From Azospirillum sp. TSO22-1 (GTDB lineage Bacteria; Pseudomonadota; Alphaproteobacteria; Azospirillales; Azospirillaceae), in contig NZ_LGQZ01000093.1 of the NCBI RefSeq assembly GCF_003116015.1, positions 1 to 33,484 of the forward strand: a stretch of DNA of 33,484 bases. The letters are read 5' to 3'. The notes beneath the pieces were generated by a model. It was not told the origin of the DNA and searched no databases. It saw only the letters and a program-made list of their open reading frames with translations. How positions within the stretch are numbered: position 1 is the first letter of the stretch; each line of letters opens with the position of its first letter. Below are positions 8,869 to 16,485 of this stretch, one piece after another. The translations under genes were made by a program, and so were the position numbers.

Positions 8869-9639
8869 TCAGGCGATCAGGTAGCCACCATCAATGGTCA
8901 GGCAGGTCCCGGTGGTATAGCTGGCGGCGTCGGAGGCGAGGTACAGCACGCCCCCCGCCATCTCGTCCGGCCGCGCGACGCGGCCCATCGGCACGTGCGC
9001 CAGCACTTGGTCGAGGATCGGCTTGTTCCGGATCAGCGCCGCGGCGAACTTCGTGTCGGTGGCGCCGGGCAGCAGCGCGTTGACGCGCACGCCGGACGGC
9101 GCGCACTCCTTGGCGAAGGCCTTGGTCATCGAGACCACCGCCGCCTTGGTGATTGAGTAGATGCCCTGCGCCGCCGCCGGGATCACCGCGTTGACCGAGG
9201 CGACGTTGACGATGCTGCCGCCCCCGTTCCGCGCCATCAGCCTGGCGCCGCCGGCCGACATGAAGAAGTAGCCGCGGATGTTGACGTCCACCGTCTTCTG
9301 GAAGGCGGCGAGGTCGGTGTCGACGATGGAACCGAAATACGGGTTGGCGGCGGCGTTGTTGACCAGGATGTCGAGTCGGCCGTGCCGCTCCTCGATGGCG
9401 GCGAAGGCTCCCGTAATCTCGTCCATCTCGCCGATGTGGCAGGCCAGCGCCTCGGCCGAGCCGCCCGCCGCGGCGATGCTCCCGGCGACGGCCTGGCAGC
9501 CGTCGAGCTTGCGGCTGGAGACGATCACGTGCGCCCCGGCGGCGGCCAGCGTGCGGGCGATCGCCTCGCCGATGCCGCGGCTGGCGCCGGTCACCAGGGC
9601 GATCCGGCCGGTCAGGTCGAAGAGGTGCGTGCGGTCCAT
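8869..9639 (-). CDS. SDR family oxidoreductase (FabG-like)
   Basis: The 256-residue short-chain dehydrogenase has TGASRGIG (18-25), SSRK after beta-2 (favouring NADP(H)), NNAA (94-97), catalytic S148, Y161 and K165 (YSITK) and the usual C-terminal DGGYLIA. Length and motifs fit the FabG-like/glucose-1-dehydrogenase-like group. The start at 9639 follows AGGA about 5 bases upstream, within the stop region of the phosphatase gene. It differs clearly from the second SDR in the operon, including in the likely cofactor, so the two are not a recent duplication. It may provide a keto/hydroxy-acyl-CoA redox step, as LvaD does in levulinate catabolism; that parallel is inferred from neighbours only. 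Confidence 0.91.
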   Translation of the reverse strand: MDRTHLFDLTGRIALVTGASRGIGEAIARTLAAAGAHVIVSSRKLDGCQAVAGSIAAAGGSAEALACHIGEMDEITGAFAAIEERHGRLDILVNNAAANPYFGSIVDTDLAAFQKTVDVNIRGYFFMSAGGARLMARNGGGSIVNVASVNAVIPAAAQGIYSITKAAVVSMTKAFAKECAPSGVRVNALLPGATDTKFAAALIRNKPILDQVLAHVPMGRVARPDEMAGGVLYLASDAASYTTGTCLTIDGGYLIA

Positions 9640-9645
9640 GGTGTC

Positions 9646-10353
9646 CTAGCGGTAGGTGAAGAGGCTGGCGTCGCCCATCGCTTCCAGATGCGCGATGCCG
9701 TTGAAGGCGCCGAGGCCCAGCCGGCTGCGGTCGTGCAGCAGCTTGCTGACGGCGGTGTTGTGGATCATGGCGGTGAGCGCCACCGTGCGGTCGTCGCTGA
9801 GGCCCAGCGCGTGCTGGCACAGCACGGCGATCGGCCCGCCCGAGGTGAACACCCAGGCGTTCTGCGACGGCGGCGTGCGGGCGACGACGCGGCGCATGCC
9901 CTCGACGCAGCGCGCCTTGAAGGCGCCCCAGCTCTCGCGGTAGTCGCCGTCGTGCCGGCCATCGGTCCAGCGTGCGACGGCCTCGACGAACACCGCCTGG
10001 AAGGCGCGCTGCGGCTGCGTCTGGCCGCGCAGGAAGGCGGCCAGCCCGGCGGGCGTGCCGAGGTCGGCGCGGTGGGCGCCCAGCACGTCGAGGTGGTCGA
10101 ACTCGTCGAAGGCGGCGTCCTCCTCGACCTCGGGCGGCGGTTCGCCGGGCTCCCGCCACGTCGTCAGGCATTCCTCGGCGGTCTCGCGATGGCGGCGCAG
10201 GCCGCCGCGCACGAACAGGCCGCCGCTCTGCCCGGTGGCGCGCAGCCACTTGCCGAGCGCCGCCGCCTGCGTCCGCCCGACGCGGGAGAGCCGGTCGTAA
10301 TCCTCCGACAGCAGGCCGGCTTGCCCATGGCGGACGAGGAACAGCGCCGCCAT
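9646..10353 (-). CDS. Histidine phosphatase family protein
   Basis: The 235-residue protein begins MAALFLVRHGQAGLLSEDYD. The RHG motif at residues 8-10 carries the phospho-accepting H9, and DRLSRVGRTQAAALGKWL follows, as in phosphoglycerate-mutase/SixA-like phosphatases. A second active-site His is probably in TAMIHNTAVSKLL near the C-terminus. The start lies 3 bases after the kinase stop and the stop 6 bases before the SDR gene, so it is embedded in the operon. Its placement straight after a small-molecule kinase suggests it removes phosphate from a pathway intermediate or side product. The family is broad, so the substrate is open. Confidence 0.87.
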   Translation of the reverse strand: MAALFLVRHGQAGLLSEDYDRLSRVGRTQAAALGKWLRATGQSGGLFVRGGLRRHRETAEECLTTWREPGEPPPEVEEDAAFDEFDHLDVLGAHRADLGTPAGLAAFLRGQTQPQRAFQAVFVEAVARWTDGRHDGDYRESWGAFKARCVEGMRRVVARTPPSQNAWVFTSGGPIAVLCQHALGLSDDRTVALTAMIHNTAVSKLLHDRSRLGLGAFNGIAHLEAMGDASLFTYR

Positions 10354-10356
10354 CGC

Positions 10357-11418
10357 TCAGGCCGCCGCCATGACGGCGCGGCAGCGTCGCTCCAGCACGC
10401 CAACCAGCGCGCCGAAGGTGGCGAACTGCGGGTTCGCGGCGTTGCCCTGGGTGTAGCGCTGGTAGATCTGCTGGGCGATGACGGCGAGGCGGAACAGGCC
10501 GAACACCATGTAAAAGGCGAAGTCGTCCACCCGCCAGCCGGTCCGCTCGCCGTAGTAGGCGACGACCTCGTCGCGGGTCAGCATGCCAGGCAGGTGCGTC
10601 GGCTGGCGGCGCAGCGCCTGGAACTCCGGCTCGTCGTCCGCCTGGATCCAGTAGGCGAGCGCGCCGCCCAGGTCCATCAGCGGGTCGCCAAGCGTCGCCA
10701 TCTCCCAGTCCAGCACGCCGACGACCGTCAGCGGGTCGGCGGCGTCCAGCACCACGTTGTCGAAGCGGAAGTCGTTGTGGATGACGCGGATCGCCACCTC
10801 GCCGGCCGGCATCCGCTCGGTCAACCACGCCATGACCGCGGCGAAGTCGGACACGTCCTCGGTGCGGGCGCGGCGGAAGCGCTCCTGCCAGCCCTCCACC
10901 TGCCGACGCACGTAGCCCTCCCCCTTGCCGAGCTGGGCCAGGCCCGGAGCGGCCGGGTCCACCTGATGCAGTTCGATCAGCTTGTCGATGACGTTCAGGC
11001 ATAGCCGGCGGGTGTCGGCGACGCTCAGCGTCAGGCCCGACGGCAGGTCGCGGCGCGGGATGATGCCGGCGATGCGCTCCATCACGTAGAACTCGCACCC
11101 CAGCACCGCCGGATCGCGGCACACCGCGACCACCTTCGGCACGGTCGGGTAGACCGGCGCCAGCGCGCGCTGCACCTCGGCCTCGCGCACCATGTCGTGG
11201 GCGCCCTTGGCGCGCGCGCCGAAGGGCGGGCGGCGCAGGATCAAGTCGCGGCCGGGATAGCGCAGCAGGTAGGTGAGGTTGGAGGCGCCGCCGGCGAACT
11301 GGCCGGCCTCCGGTTCGCCGTGCAGCGCGGGGTCGATGCCCTTCAGGAAGGCGTCCACGGCCGCGAGGTCGAGTTCCTCGCCCTTGCGCACCCGGCCGGG
11401 TTTGTCGAGCAGATCCAT
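10357..11418 (-). CDS. APH-type phosphotransferase (ACAD10/11 kinase-domain-like)
   Basis: The 353-residue protein has the aminoglycoside-phosphotransferase/choline-kinase fold. The nucleotide loop FAGGASNLTYLL is at 41-52, followed by ILRRPP. The catalytic loop HNDFRFDN (214-221) has D216 as base and N221, and the metal-binding LDWEMATLGDP carries D237. This variant is characteristic of the subgroup fused to acyl-CoA dehydrogenases in animal ACAD10/ACAD11 and of LvaA, which phosphorylates 4-hydroxyvaleryl-CoA. It is not a resistance enzyme on this evidence. AGGAG precedes the ATG by 7 bases. The acyl-CoA dehydrogenase gene ends 10 bases upstream. Proposed role: phosphorylating the hydroxyl of a hydroxyacyl-CoA so that phosphate can later be eliminated. 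Confidence 0.9.
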   Translation of the reverse strand: MDLLDKPGRVRKGEELDLAAVDAFLKGIDPALHGEPEAGQFAGGASNLTYLLRYPGRDLILRRPPFGARAKGAHDMVREAEVQRALAPVYPTVPKVVAVCRDPAVLGCEFYVMERIAGIIPRRDLPSGLTLSVADTRRLCLNVIDKLIELHQVDPAAPGLAQLGKGEGYVRRQVEGWQERFRRARTEDVSDFAAVMAWLTERMPAGEVAIRVIHNDFRFDNVVLDAADPLTVVGVLDWEMATLGDPLMDLGGALAYWIQADDEPEFQALRRQPTHLPGMLTRDEVVAYYGERTGWRVDDFAFYMVFGLFRLAVIAQQIYQRYTQGNAANPQFATFGALVGVLERRCRAVMAAA

Positions 11419-11428
11419 CGAAAATCTC

Positions 11429-12655
11429 CTAGCGGGCGGCGGCGAGTTCGGCGGCGAAGGGCTTCAGCGCCAGCTTGGCGATCAGCGCGCGGTGCACCTC
11501 GTCCGGCCCATCGGCGAGGCGCAGGACGCGCGCCGCGGCGAACATCCCGGCCAGCGGCACGTCGTCGGACACGCCGGCGCCGCCATGCATCTGGATCGCC
11601 TGGTCGACCACCGTCTGCGCGACCGAGGGCGCCACCACCTTGATCTGCGAGATCTCGCTCATCGCTCCCTTCACCCCGACGGTGTCCATCATCCACGCCG
11701 CCTTCAGCGTCAGCAGGCGGGCCTGGTCGATGGCCATGCGGGCGTTGGCGATCACGTCGCCGTTGCCGCCCAGCCGGGCCAGCGGGGCACCGAAGGCGGT
11801 GCGGGTCAGCGAACGGCGGCACATCAGCTCGAACGCCCGCTCGGCGATGCCGATGGCGCGCATGCAGTGATGGATGCGTCCCGGCCCCAGGCGGCCCTGC
11901 GCAATCTCGAAGCCGCGGCCCGGCCCGGCGATGACGTTGGACAGCGGCAGCCGCACGTCCTCGAAGGTGACCTCGCCGTGGCCGTGCGGCGGGTGCAGAT
12001 CGCCGAACACCGGCAGCATGCGCCGCACCGTCACGCCCGGCGCGTCGAGCGGCACCAGCACCATGGAGTGGCGGCGGTGCTTCGGCGCCTCGGCGTCGGT
12101 CAGCCCCATGAAGATGACGAAGCGGCAGTGCGGGTGGCCGATGCCGGTGCTCCACCACTTGCGCCCGTTCAGCACGATCTCGTCGCCCTCGACGATGGCC
12201 GTGGCGCGCATGTTGGTGGCGTCGGAGGAGGCGACCTCCGGCTCGGTCATGCAGAAGGCGGAGCGGATGGCGCCCTCCAGCAGCGGCGTCAGCCAGCGCT
12301 CCTTCTGCTCGGGCGAGCCGTACTGGACCAGCACCTCCATGTTGCCGGTGTCGGGCGCGGCGCAGTTGAACACCTCCGGCGCGATGAAGGAGCGGCCGGT
12401 CAACTCGGCGATCGGCGCGTAGTCCACGTTGGACAGGCCGGCGCCGTGCTCCTCGTCGGGCAGGAACAGGTTCCACAGGCCGGCGGCCCTGGCGCGCGCC
12501 TTCAGCTCCTCCATCACCGGCGGCTGGGCCCAGGGGTCGGGCGCGGAGCGGATCTGCTCGTGGTACAGCGGCTCGGCCGGGATGACGTGGTCGGCCATGA
12601 ACGCGGCGACGCGGTCGATGAAATGCCGGGCCTTGGCGGAGTGGGCGAAGTCCAT
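11429..12655 (-). CDS. Acyl-CoA dehydrogenase, ACAD10/11 (LvaC-like) type
   Basis: The 408-residue flavoenzyme has a helical N-domain, then the ACAD signature as CMTEPEVASSDATN (135-148), with A in place of the usual G. NGRKWWSTGIGHPHC and a C-terminal QMHGGAGVSDDVPLAG follow. Where typical acyl-CoA dehydrogenases have the catalytic Glu (EGT), this one reads LADGPDEVH, with D382. These features match ACAD10/11-like enzymes. In the lva pathway such a protein acts with an APH kinase to turn 4-hydroxyacyl-CoA into enoyl-CoA through a phosphorylated intermediate. It is the first gene of the operon, read away from the LysR gene. I see no clear Shine-Dalgarno before the ATG at 12655, but it matches the usual family N-terminus. 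Confidence 0.92.
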   Translation of the reverse strand: MDFAHSAKARHFIDRVAAFMADHVIPAEPLYHEQIRSAPDPWAQPPVMEELKARARAAGLWNLFLPDEEHGAGLSNVDYAPIAELTGRSFIAPEVFNCAAPDTGNMEVLVQYGSPEQKERWLTPLLEGAIRSAFCMTEPEVASSDATNMRATAIVEGDEIVLNGRKWWSTGIGHPHCRFVIFMGLTDAEAPKHRRHSMVLVPLDAPGVTVRRMLPVFGDLHPPHGHGEVTFEDVRLPLSNVIAGPGRGFEIAQGRLGPGRIHHCMRAIGIAERAFELMCRRSLTRTAFGAPLARLGGNGDVIANARMAIDQARLLTLKAAWMMDTVGVKGAMSEISQIKVVAPSVAQTVVDQAIQMHGGAGVSDDVPLAGMFAAARVLRLADGPDEVHRALIAKLALKPFAAELAAAR

Positions 12656-12759
12656 GGATTCGGGTCGCTTTGTGACGGATCGGGCATCAGCCCTTGCGCA
12701 AACTTTCCGTCACACGGCACAATGAATCAAATGATGAGTCTTCATGCAGAACCATAAGC
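12656..12759. promoter_or_regulatory. Divergent lysR/acyl-CoA dehydrogenase control region with inverted repeats
   Basis: This 104-bp divergent spacer contains a perfect inverted repeat, TGTGACGGA (12671-12679) and TCCGTCACA (12706-12714), with a 26-bp gap. Within the gap lies the 8-bp palindrome TTGCGCAA (12694-12701). LysR-type regulators commonly bind paired half-sites in the spacer beside their own gene, so these are likely operators for the adjacent regulator. The arm centres are 35 bp apart, roughly three helical turns. The left arm starts only 15 bases before the dehydrogenase ATG. I could not assign -35/-10 boxes with confidence. Confidence 0.5.
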
Positions 12760-13680
12760 ATGGTGCATATAAACCGGCTCGACCTGAACCTGTTCGTCGT
12801 CCTCAACGCCATCTACACCGAGGGCAACATCACCCGCGCGGCGCGCAGCCTGAACCTGACGCAGCCGGCGCTGAGCCACGCGCTCGGCCGGCTGCGCGCG
12901 GTGTTCGACGACCCGCTGTTCGTCCGCCGGGGCAGCGCCATGGCGCCGACGCCGCTGGCGCGTTCGCTGATCGGTCCGGTGCGGCAGTCGCTCAACACGC
13001 TGACCGCCAGCGTGCAGCAGTGCCGCAGCTTCGACCCGGCCTCGACCCGGCGCAGCGTCACCATCGGCGTGCGCGACGTGCTGGAATCGAAGCTGCTGCC
13101 GCCGCTGACCGGCCGGCTGAAGGCGGAAGCTCCGTTGATCGACGTGTCCTCGGTCCGCGCCGACCGGCGCGAACTGGAATCGGAACTGGCGGCCGGATCA
13201 CTGGACATGGCGGCGGACGTGCTGCTCACCCTGTCCAACGCGGTGCGGCGCACGCTGCTGCTGCGCGACACGCTGGTGGTGGTCGCGCGCGAGGAGCATC
13301 CCGTCCTCGCCGAGGGGCTGGACCTGGAAGGCTACCTGCGGACCAGCCACGTGCTGGTGTCGTCACGCCGCAAGGGCGGCGCCCTGGAGGACCTGGAGTT
13401 GGCCCGCATCGGCCGCAGCCGCCACGTCGCGTTGCGCTGCCAGCAGTACGACGCGGCGTGCCGGGTGGTGGCGGAGAGCGACCTGCTGCTGACCATGCCG
13501 CAGCACTACGCGCAGGCCGCCAACCTGACCCTGCCGAACCGGGTGCTCCCCGTCCCGTTCCCGGTGCCGACGCTGGACGTCTACCTGTACTGGCACGAGA
13601 CGGCGGAGCACGATCCGGCCAACCGTTGGCTGCGCGGGGTCCTGCTGGAGCTGTTCGCGGCTACGAATAGCGGATCGTGA
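12760..13680 (+). CDS. LysR family transcriptional regulator
   Basis: The 306-residue protein starts MVHINRLDLNLFVVLNAIY. Its winged helix-turn-helix is at about residues 5-65, with recognition segment NITRAARSLNLTQPALSHALGRLR, followed by FDDPLFVRRG and MAPTPLA, standard for LysR proteins. The remainder is the periplasmic-binding-like effector domain. I chose 12760 rather than the in-frame ATG at 12694 because it gives the normal family N-terminus and leaves the inverted repeat at 12671-12714 outside the gene. Ribosome-binding sequence is weak. It is divergent from the acyl-CoA dehydrogenase operon and is the probable activator or repressor of it. Its 3' end overlaps the convergent purT gene by 20 bp. 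The inducer is unknown. Confidence 0.93.
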   Translation: MVHINRLDLNLFVVLNAIYTEGNITRAARSLNLTQPALSHALGRLRAVFDDPLFVRRGSAMAPTPLARSLIGPVRQSLNTLTASVQQCRSFDPASTRRSVTIGVRDVLESKLLPPLTGRLKAEAPLIDVSSVRADRRELESELAAGSLDMAADVLLTLSNAVRRTLLLRDTLVVVAREEHPVLAEGLDLEGYLRTSHVLVSSRRKGGALEDLELARIGRSRHVALRCQQYDAACRVVAESDLLLTMPQHYAQAANLTLPNRVLPVPFPVPTLDVYLYWHETAEHDPANRWLRGVLLELFAATNSGS

Positions 13681-14830
13681 TCGCCGCCGCGGCCTTGAGG
13701 GCGCGCTCCCGCGCCTCGTCGAGCGTCGCCCCGGCGGCCAACGCCACGCCCATGCGGCGGTTCTTGCGCGTCGTCGGCTTGCCGAACAGGCGCACGTCGA
13801 CGTCATAGTCGGGCGTGCCGTGCGTCAGCGCCTCCGCCAGCCCCTCGATGGCGAAGCGCTCCGCCTCGCGGTCGGCGAGGATCACCGCCGACGCGGACGG
13901 GCCGTGCACGTGGATGCGCGGGATCGGCAAGCCCAGGATGGCGCGGGCGTGCAGGTCGAATTCCGAGAGGTTCTGCGACAGCAGCGTCACCATGCCGGTG
14001 TCGTGCGGGCGCGGCGACAGCTCGGAGAAGACCACCTCGTCCTTCGTCACGAAGAACTCGACGCCGAAGATGCCGTAGCCGCCCAGGTTGTCCACCACCT
14101 TGGTGGCCATCGCCTTGGCGTCGTCCAGCAGGAGCTGCGGCATGGCGACCGGCTGCCAGGATTCCTGGTAGTCGCCGCGCTCCTGCCGGTGGCCGATGGG
14201 CTCGCAGAACAGCACGCCGTCGCGGGTGCGGACGGTCAGCAGGGTGATCTCGTACTCGAAGGCAACGAACTCCTCGACGATGACCTTGCGCCGGTCGCCG
14301 CGCATGTTGGCGACGGCGTACTCCCAGGCGGCTTCCAGTTCGTCCGCCGTGCGCACGGTGCTCTGGCCCTTGCCCGACGACGACATCACCGGCTTGATGA
14401 CGCAGGGCAGGCCCGTGTGCTCCGCCCCCGCGCGGACCTCGTCGAGGCTCTCGGCGTAGCGGTAGCGCGAGGTGCGCAGGCCGAGTTCGGTGGCGGCGAC
14501 CTCGCGGATGCGGTCGCGGTTCATGGTCATCGTCGCGGCGCGGGCGGAGGGGACGACCGTCACCCCGGCATCCTCGAACTCGTGCAGCACCTCGGTGCGG
14601 ATCGCCTCGATCTCCGGGACGATGAAGTCCGGGGCGTGCTTGGCGATGGCGGCGCGCAGGGCCGCCTCGTCGAGCATGGAAAACACCTCGCACCCGTCCG
14701 CCACCTGCATGGCCGGGGCGTTGGCGTAGCTGTCGCAGGCGACGACCTCGCAGCCCAGGCGCTTGGCCGAAATGACGAACTCCTTGCCGAGTTCGCCCGA
14801 GCCGAGGAGAAGGATCTTGGCGGTGGACAT
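13661..14830 (-). CDS. purT: Formate-dependent phosphoribosylglycinamide formyltransferase
   Basis: PurT makes formyl-GAR from GAR, formate and ATP, the folate-independent third step of purine synthesis. The 389-residue product (E. coli PurT has 392) starts MSTAKILLLGSGELGKEFVI. The ATP-grasp domain shows PCVIKPVMSSSGKGQS, EEFVAFEYEITLL, the metal-site region FGVEFFV and VFSELSPRPHDTGMVTL. The frame runs open far upstream, but the ATG at 14830 has AGGAG 8 bases before it and gives the conserved N-terminus. It lies 77 bases below the DUF1989 gene on the same strand. A GC-rich hairpin with arms 14878-14883 and 14902-14907 lies between them, so co-transcription is uncertain. Its last 20 bases overlap the end of the convergent lysR gene. 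Confidence 0.97.
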   Translation of the reverse strand: MSTAKILLLGSGELGKEFVISAKRLGCEVVACDSYANAPAMQVADGCEVFSMLDEAALRAAIAKHAPDFIVPEIEAIRTEVLHEFEDAGVTVVPSARAATMTMNRDRIREVAATELGLRTSRYRYAESLDEVRAGAEHTGLPCVIKPVMSSSGKGQSTVRTADELEAAWEYAVANMRGDRRKVIVEEFVAFEYEITLLTVRTRDGVLFCEPIGHRQERGDYQESWQPVAMPQLLLDDAKAMATKVVDNLGGYGIFGVEFFVTKDEVVFSELSPRPHDTGMVTLLSQNLSEFDLHARAILGLPIPRIHVHGPSASAVILADREAERFAIEGLAEALTHGTPDYDVDVRLFGKPTTRKNRRMGVALAAGATLDEARERALKAAAAITIRYS

Positions 14831-14907
14831 GTGCGGGGCTCCTGCGGCAGGCGGTGGGGGCGGCAGCATCGTCGCACGCGGCCCGTTTGGCAACCCCCCG
14901 CGGCCGC

Positions 14908-15768
14908 TCAGCAGCCGTGGCCGCCGCCGTAGTCGTTGCGCGGCGGCGATGCCCAGCCGCGCGGCGACGCCTTGGGCCGGTAGACCTCGACCAGCAGGGG
15001 ATGGCAGGCCGCCGTGTCGCTCGAATGCTCTGCGCTGCAATCGCCGCCCGGGCAGGCGGAAAGCGCGCCCAGCAGGTCGATCTCGGCGAAGAACTCCAGG
15101 AAGTCGCCGGGCCGCACCGGGCTGGCCTTCATGAAATACTGCCCGGTGTCGCGGGTGAAGCCGGTGCACATGAAGACGTTCAGCACGTCGTGCACCGCCG
15201 GCTCCACTTCGGCGCACGGACGGGCCAACCGGCCGGCGAGCGCCCGCGTCAGGTTGGAGTGGCAGCAGTGGTGATAATCCCCGCCCGCCAGCAGCCGGTG
15301 CGTGTAGGGGTCGCAGCGCGTCCCGATCACGTCGTGTACCGAGCCGCCCCACTCGTCGAAACCGTACCAGTCGAGCGTGTCCTCGGTGATCGTCGCCATC
15401 GGCCGCAGGTGCGGCAACGCCGACCACAGCCGGTCGCCGGTGGACAGGTGCGTGCCGTGCAGCGCCCGCGTCTTGCCGGAGAAGAAGCGCTCGCTCAGGT
15501 CGCCGGCCGCCCAGAGGTTGAGGTCGCCGACCTGCGGCCCCTCGACGCTGACGATGCGGAAGAAGCAGCCCGCCGGAACGCCGAAGCAGCGCGCCTCGCG
15601 CGGCGGGACGAGCACTTCGGCCATCTTCTCCCAACCGTCGCGGGCCGCGCGGTAGGCCGCGAGGTCCGGCGGCGCGAGGGTGTCCACGGGGTAGCAGATC
15701 ACCGGCCGGACGGCCCGGCGCCTCTCCGCGTCCGCAGGGGCCGGATGCCCGGGGTGATCGAGCTTCAT
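14908..15768 (-). CDS. DUF1989 (urea carboxylase-associated) family protein
   Basis: The 286-residue product carries the family's pattern: CFGVPAGCFFRIV, GPQVGDLNLWAAGDLSERF, HLSTGDRLWSALPHLRPMATI, a HHCCHSNL motif at 166-173 and a late GDFLEFFAEIDLL. Related proteins sit beside urea or guanidine carboxylases, and the CgdAB pair acts as carboxyguanidine deiminase. No carboxylase, allophanate hydrolase or guanidine transporter is nearby here, so that function cannot be assumed. Several Cys and His residues (HHCCH, CPGGDC near 239-244, terminal HGC) could bind metal. The ATG at 15768 overlaps the hydrolase stop (ATGA), indicating coupled translation. The C-terminus is Gly-rich (YGGGHGC). Family is clear; the reaction is unknown. 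Confidence 0.85.
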   Translation of the reverse strand: MKLDHPGHPAPADAERRRAVRPVICYPVDTLAPPDLAAYRAARDGWEKMAEVLVPPREARCFGVPAGCFFRIVSVEGPQVGDLNLWAAGDLSERFFSGKTRALHGTHLSTGDRLWSALPHLRPMATITEDTLDWYGFDEWGGSVHDVIGTRCDPYTHRLLAGGDYHHCCHSNLTRALAGRLARPCAEVEPAVHDVLNVFMCTGFTRDTGQYFMKASPVRPGDFLEFFAEIDLLGALSACPGGDCSAEHSSDTAACHPLLVEVYRPKASPRGWASPPRNDYGGGHGC

Positions 15769-16421
15769 GGGGCGCTCCCGACGGCGGCCTTGAGGAAGGC
15801 GAGGCCGGCCTGCGCGCCGGCCGGCGTGATGGTGTGGTCGACGCCGGGCTCGATCCGCACGTCGACGCTGAAGCCGGCGCCGCGCAGCGCCGCGGCGGCC
15901 TGTTCGGTCTCGCGCACGGGGATGACCGGGTCGGCGGCGCCGTGCACCAGCAGAAGCGGGGTCGTGGCGGCAACGCCCGGCGCCGGCGGACGGGACAGCC
16001 GCCCGGCGTAGGCAATCACCGCCGCCGGCCGCCAGCGCCCGGAGGCGACCGCGTCCAGCGACATGATGGAGCCCTGCGAGAAGCCGACGAGGATCAGCGC
16101 CTCCGGCGCGACGCCCGCCCAGGCCAACTCCTCCGCCAGCACGCGGTCGAAGGCCGGCGCCGCGGCGGCGACGCGCTGCGGCCGGTTCGCCTCGGTGACG
16201 CCGGTGACGCTGAACCACTGCCGGCCGAAGGGCGCCTGATCGAACGGCTCCGGCGCGTCCGGGAAGCTCATGGCGGCGTCGGGAAGTGCGGCGCGCCACA
16301 GGTCGGCCAGCGGCGCCAAATCGTCGCCGCGGGCGCCGACGCCGTGCAGGAACATCACGAGGCGCTTTGCGGCCCCGCCGCCGGCCGGCGGCAAGCGATG
16401 CGACGGTGCGGACCGGTTCAT
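15765..16421 (-). CDS. Alpha/beta hydrolase, phospholipase/carboxylesterase family
   Basis: The 218-residue serine hydrolase starts with FLHGVGARGDDLAPLADLW, where the HG forms the oxyanion-hole region. The nucleophile elbow is GFSQGS near residue 115, the acid is probably the Asp in HGAADPVIPV, and the His lies in GVDHTITPAG. Size and motif order match the YpfH/carboxylesterase-2 group, whose members cleave short esters or thioesters. There is no signal peptide, so it is cytoplasmic. GGGGAG lies about 9 bases before the ATG at 16421. The downstream DUF1989 gene overlaps its stop codon by ATGA, so the two proteins are probably made in fixed proportion and may share a pathway. The substrate is unknown. 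Confidence 0.9.
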   Translation of the reverse strand: MNRSAPSHRLPPAGGGAAKRLVMFLHGVGARGDDLAPLADLWRAALPDAAMSFPDAPEPFDQAPFGRQWFSVTGVTEANRPQRVAAAAPAFDRVLAEELAWAGVAPEALILVGFSQGSIMSLDAVASGRWRPAAVIAYAGRLSRPPAPGVAATTPLLLVHGAADPVIPVRETEQAAAALRGAGFSVDVRIEPGVDHTITPAGAQAGLAFLKAAVGSAP

Positions 16422-16485
16422 GCTCTTTCTCTCCCCTCAGCCGATATTGGCATACGGCAAGCGGGCGCGCCCGTCGAGCGGTTCG

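Noticed and set aside
10357..11418. APH-fold kinase read as an aminoglycoside resistance gene
   Set aside because: Its motifs and its position next to an ACAD10/11-type dehydrogenase place it with the hydroxyacyl-CoA kinase group; nothing points to drug resistance.
13661..16015. One 784-residue minus frame that could look like a fusion of purT with an upstream domain
   Set aside because: Only the part from the ATG at 14830 matches PurT. The upstream part is out of frame with the real DUF1989 and hydrolase genes and has no recognisable domain.
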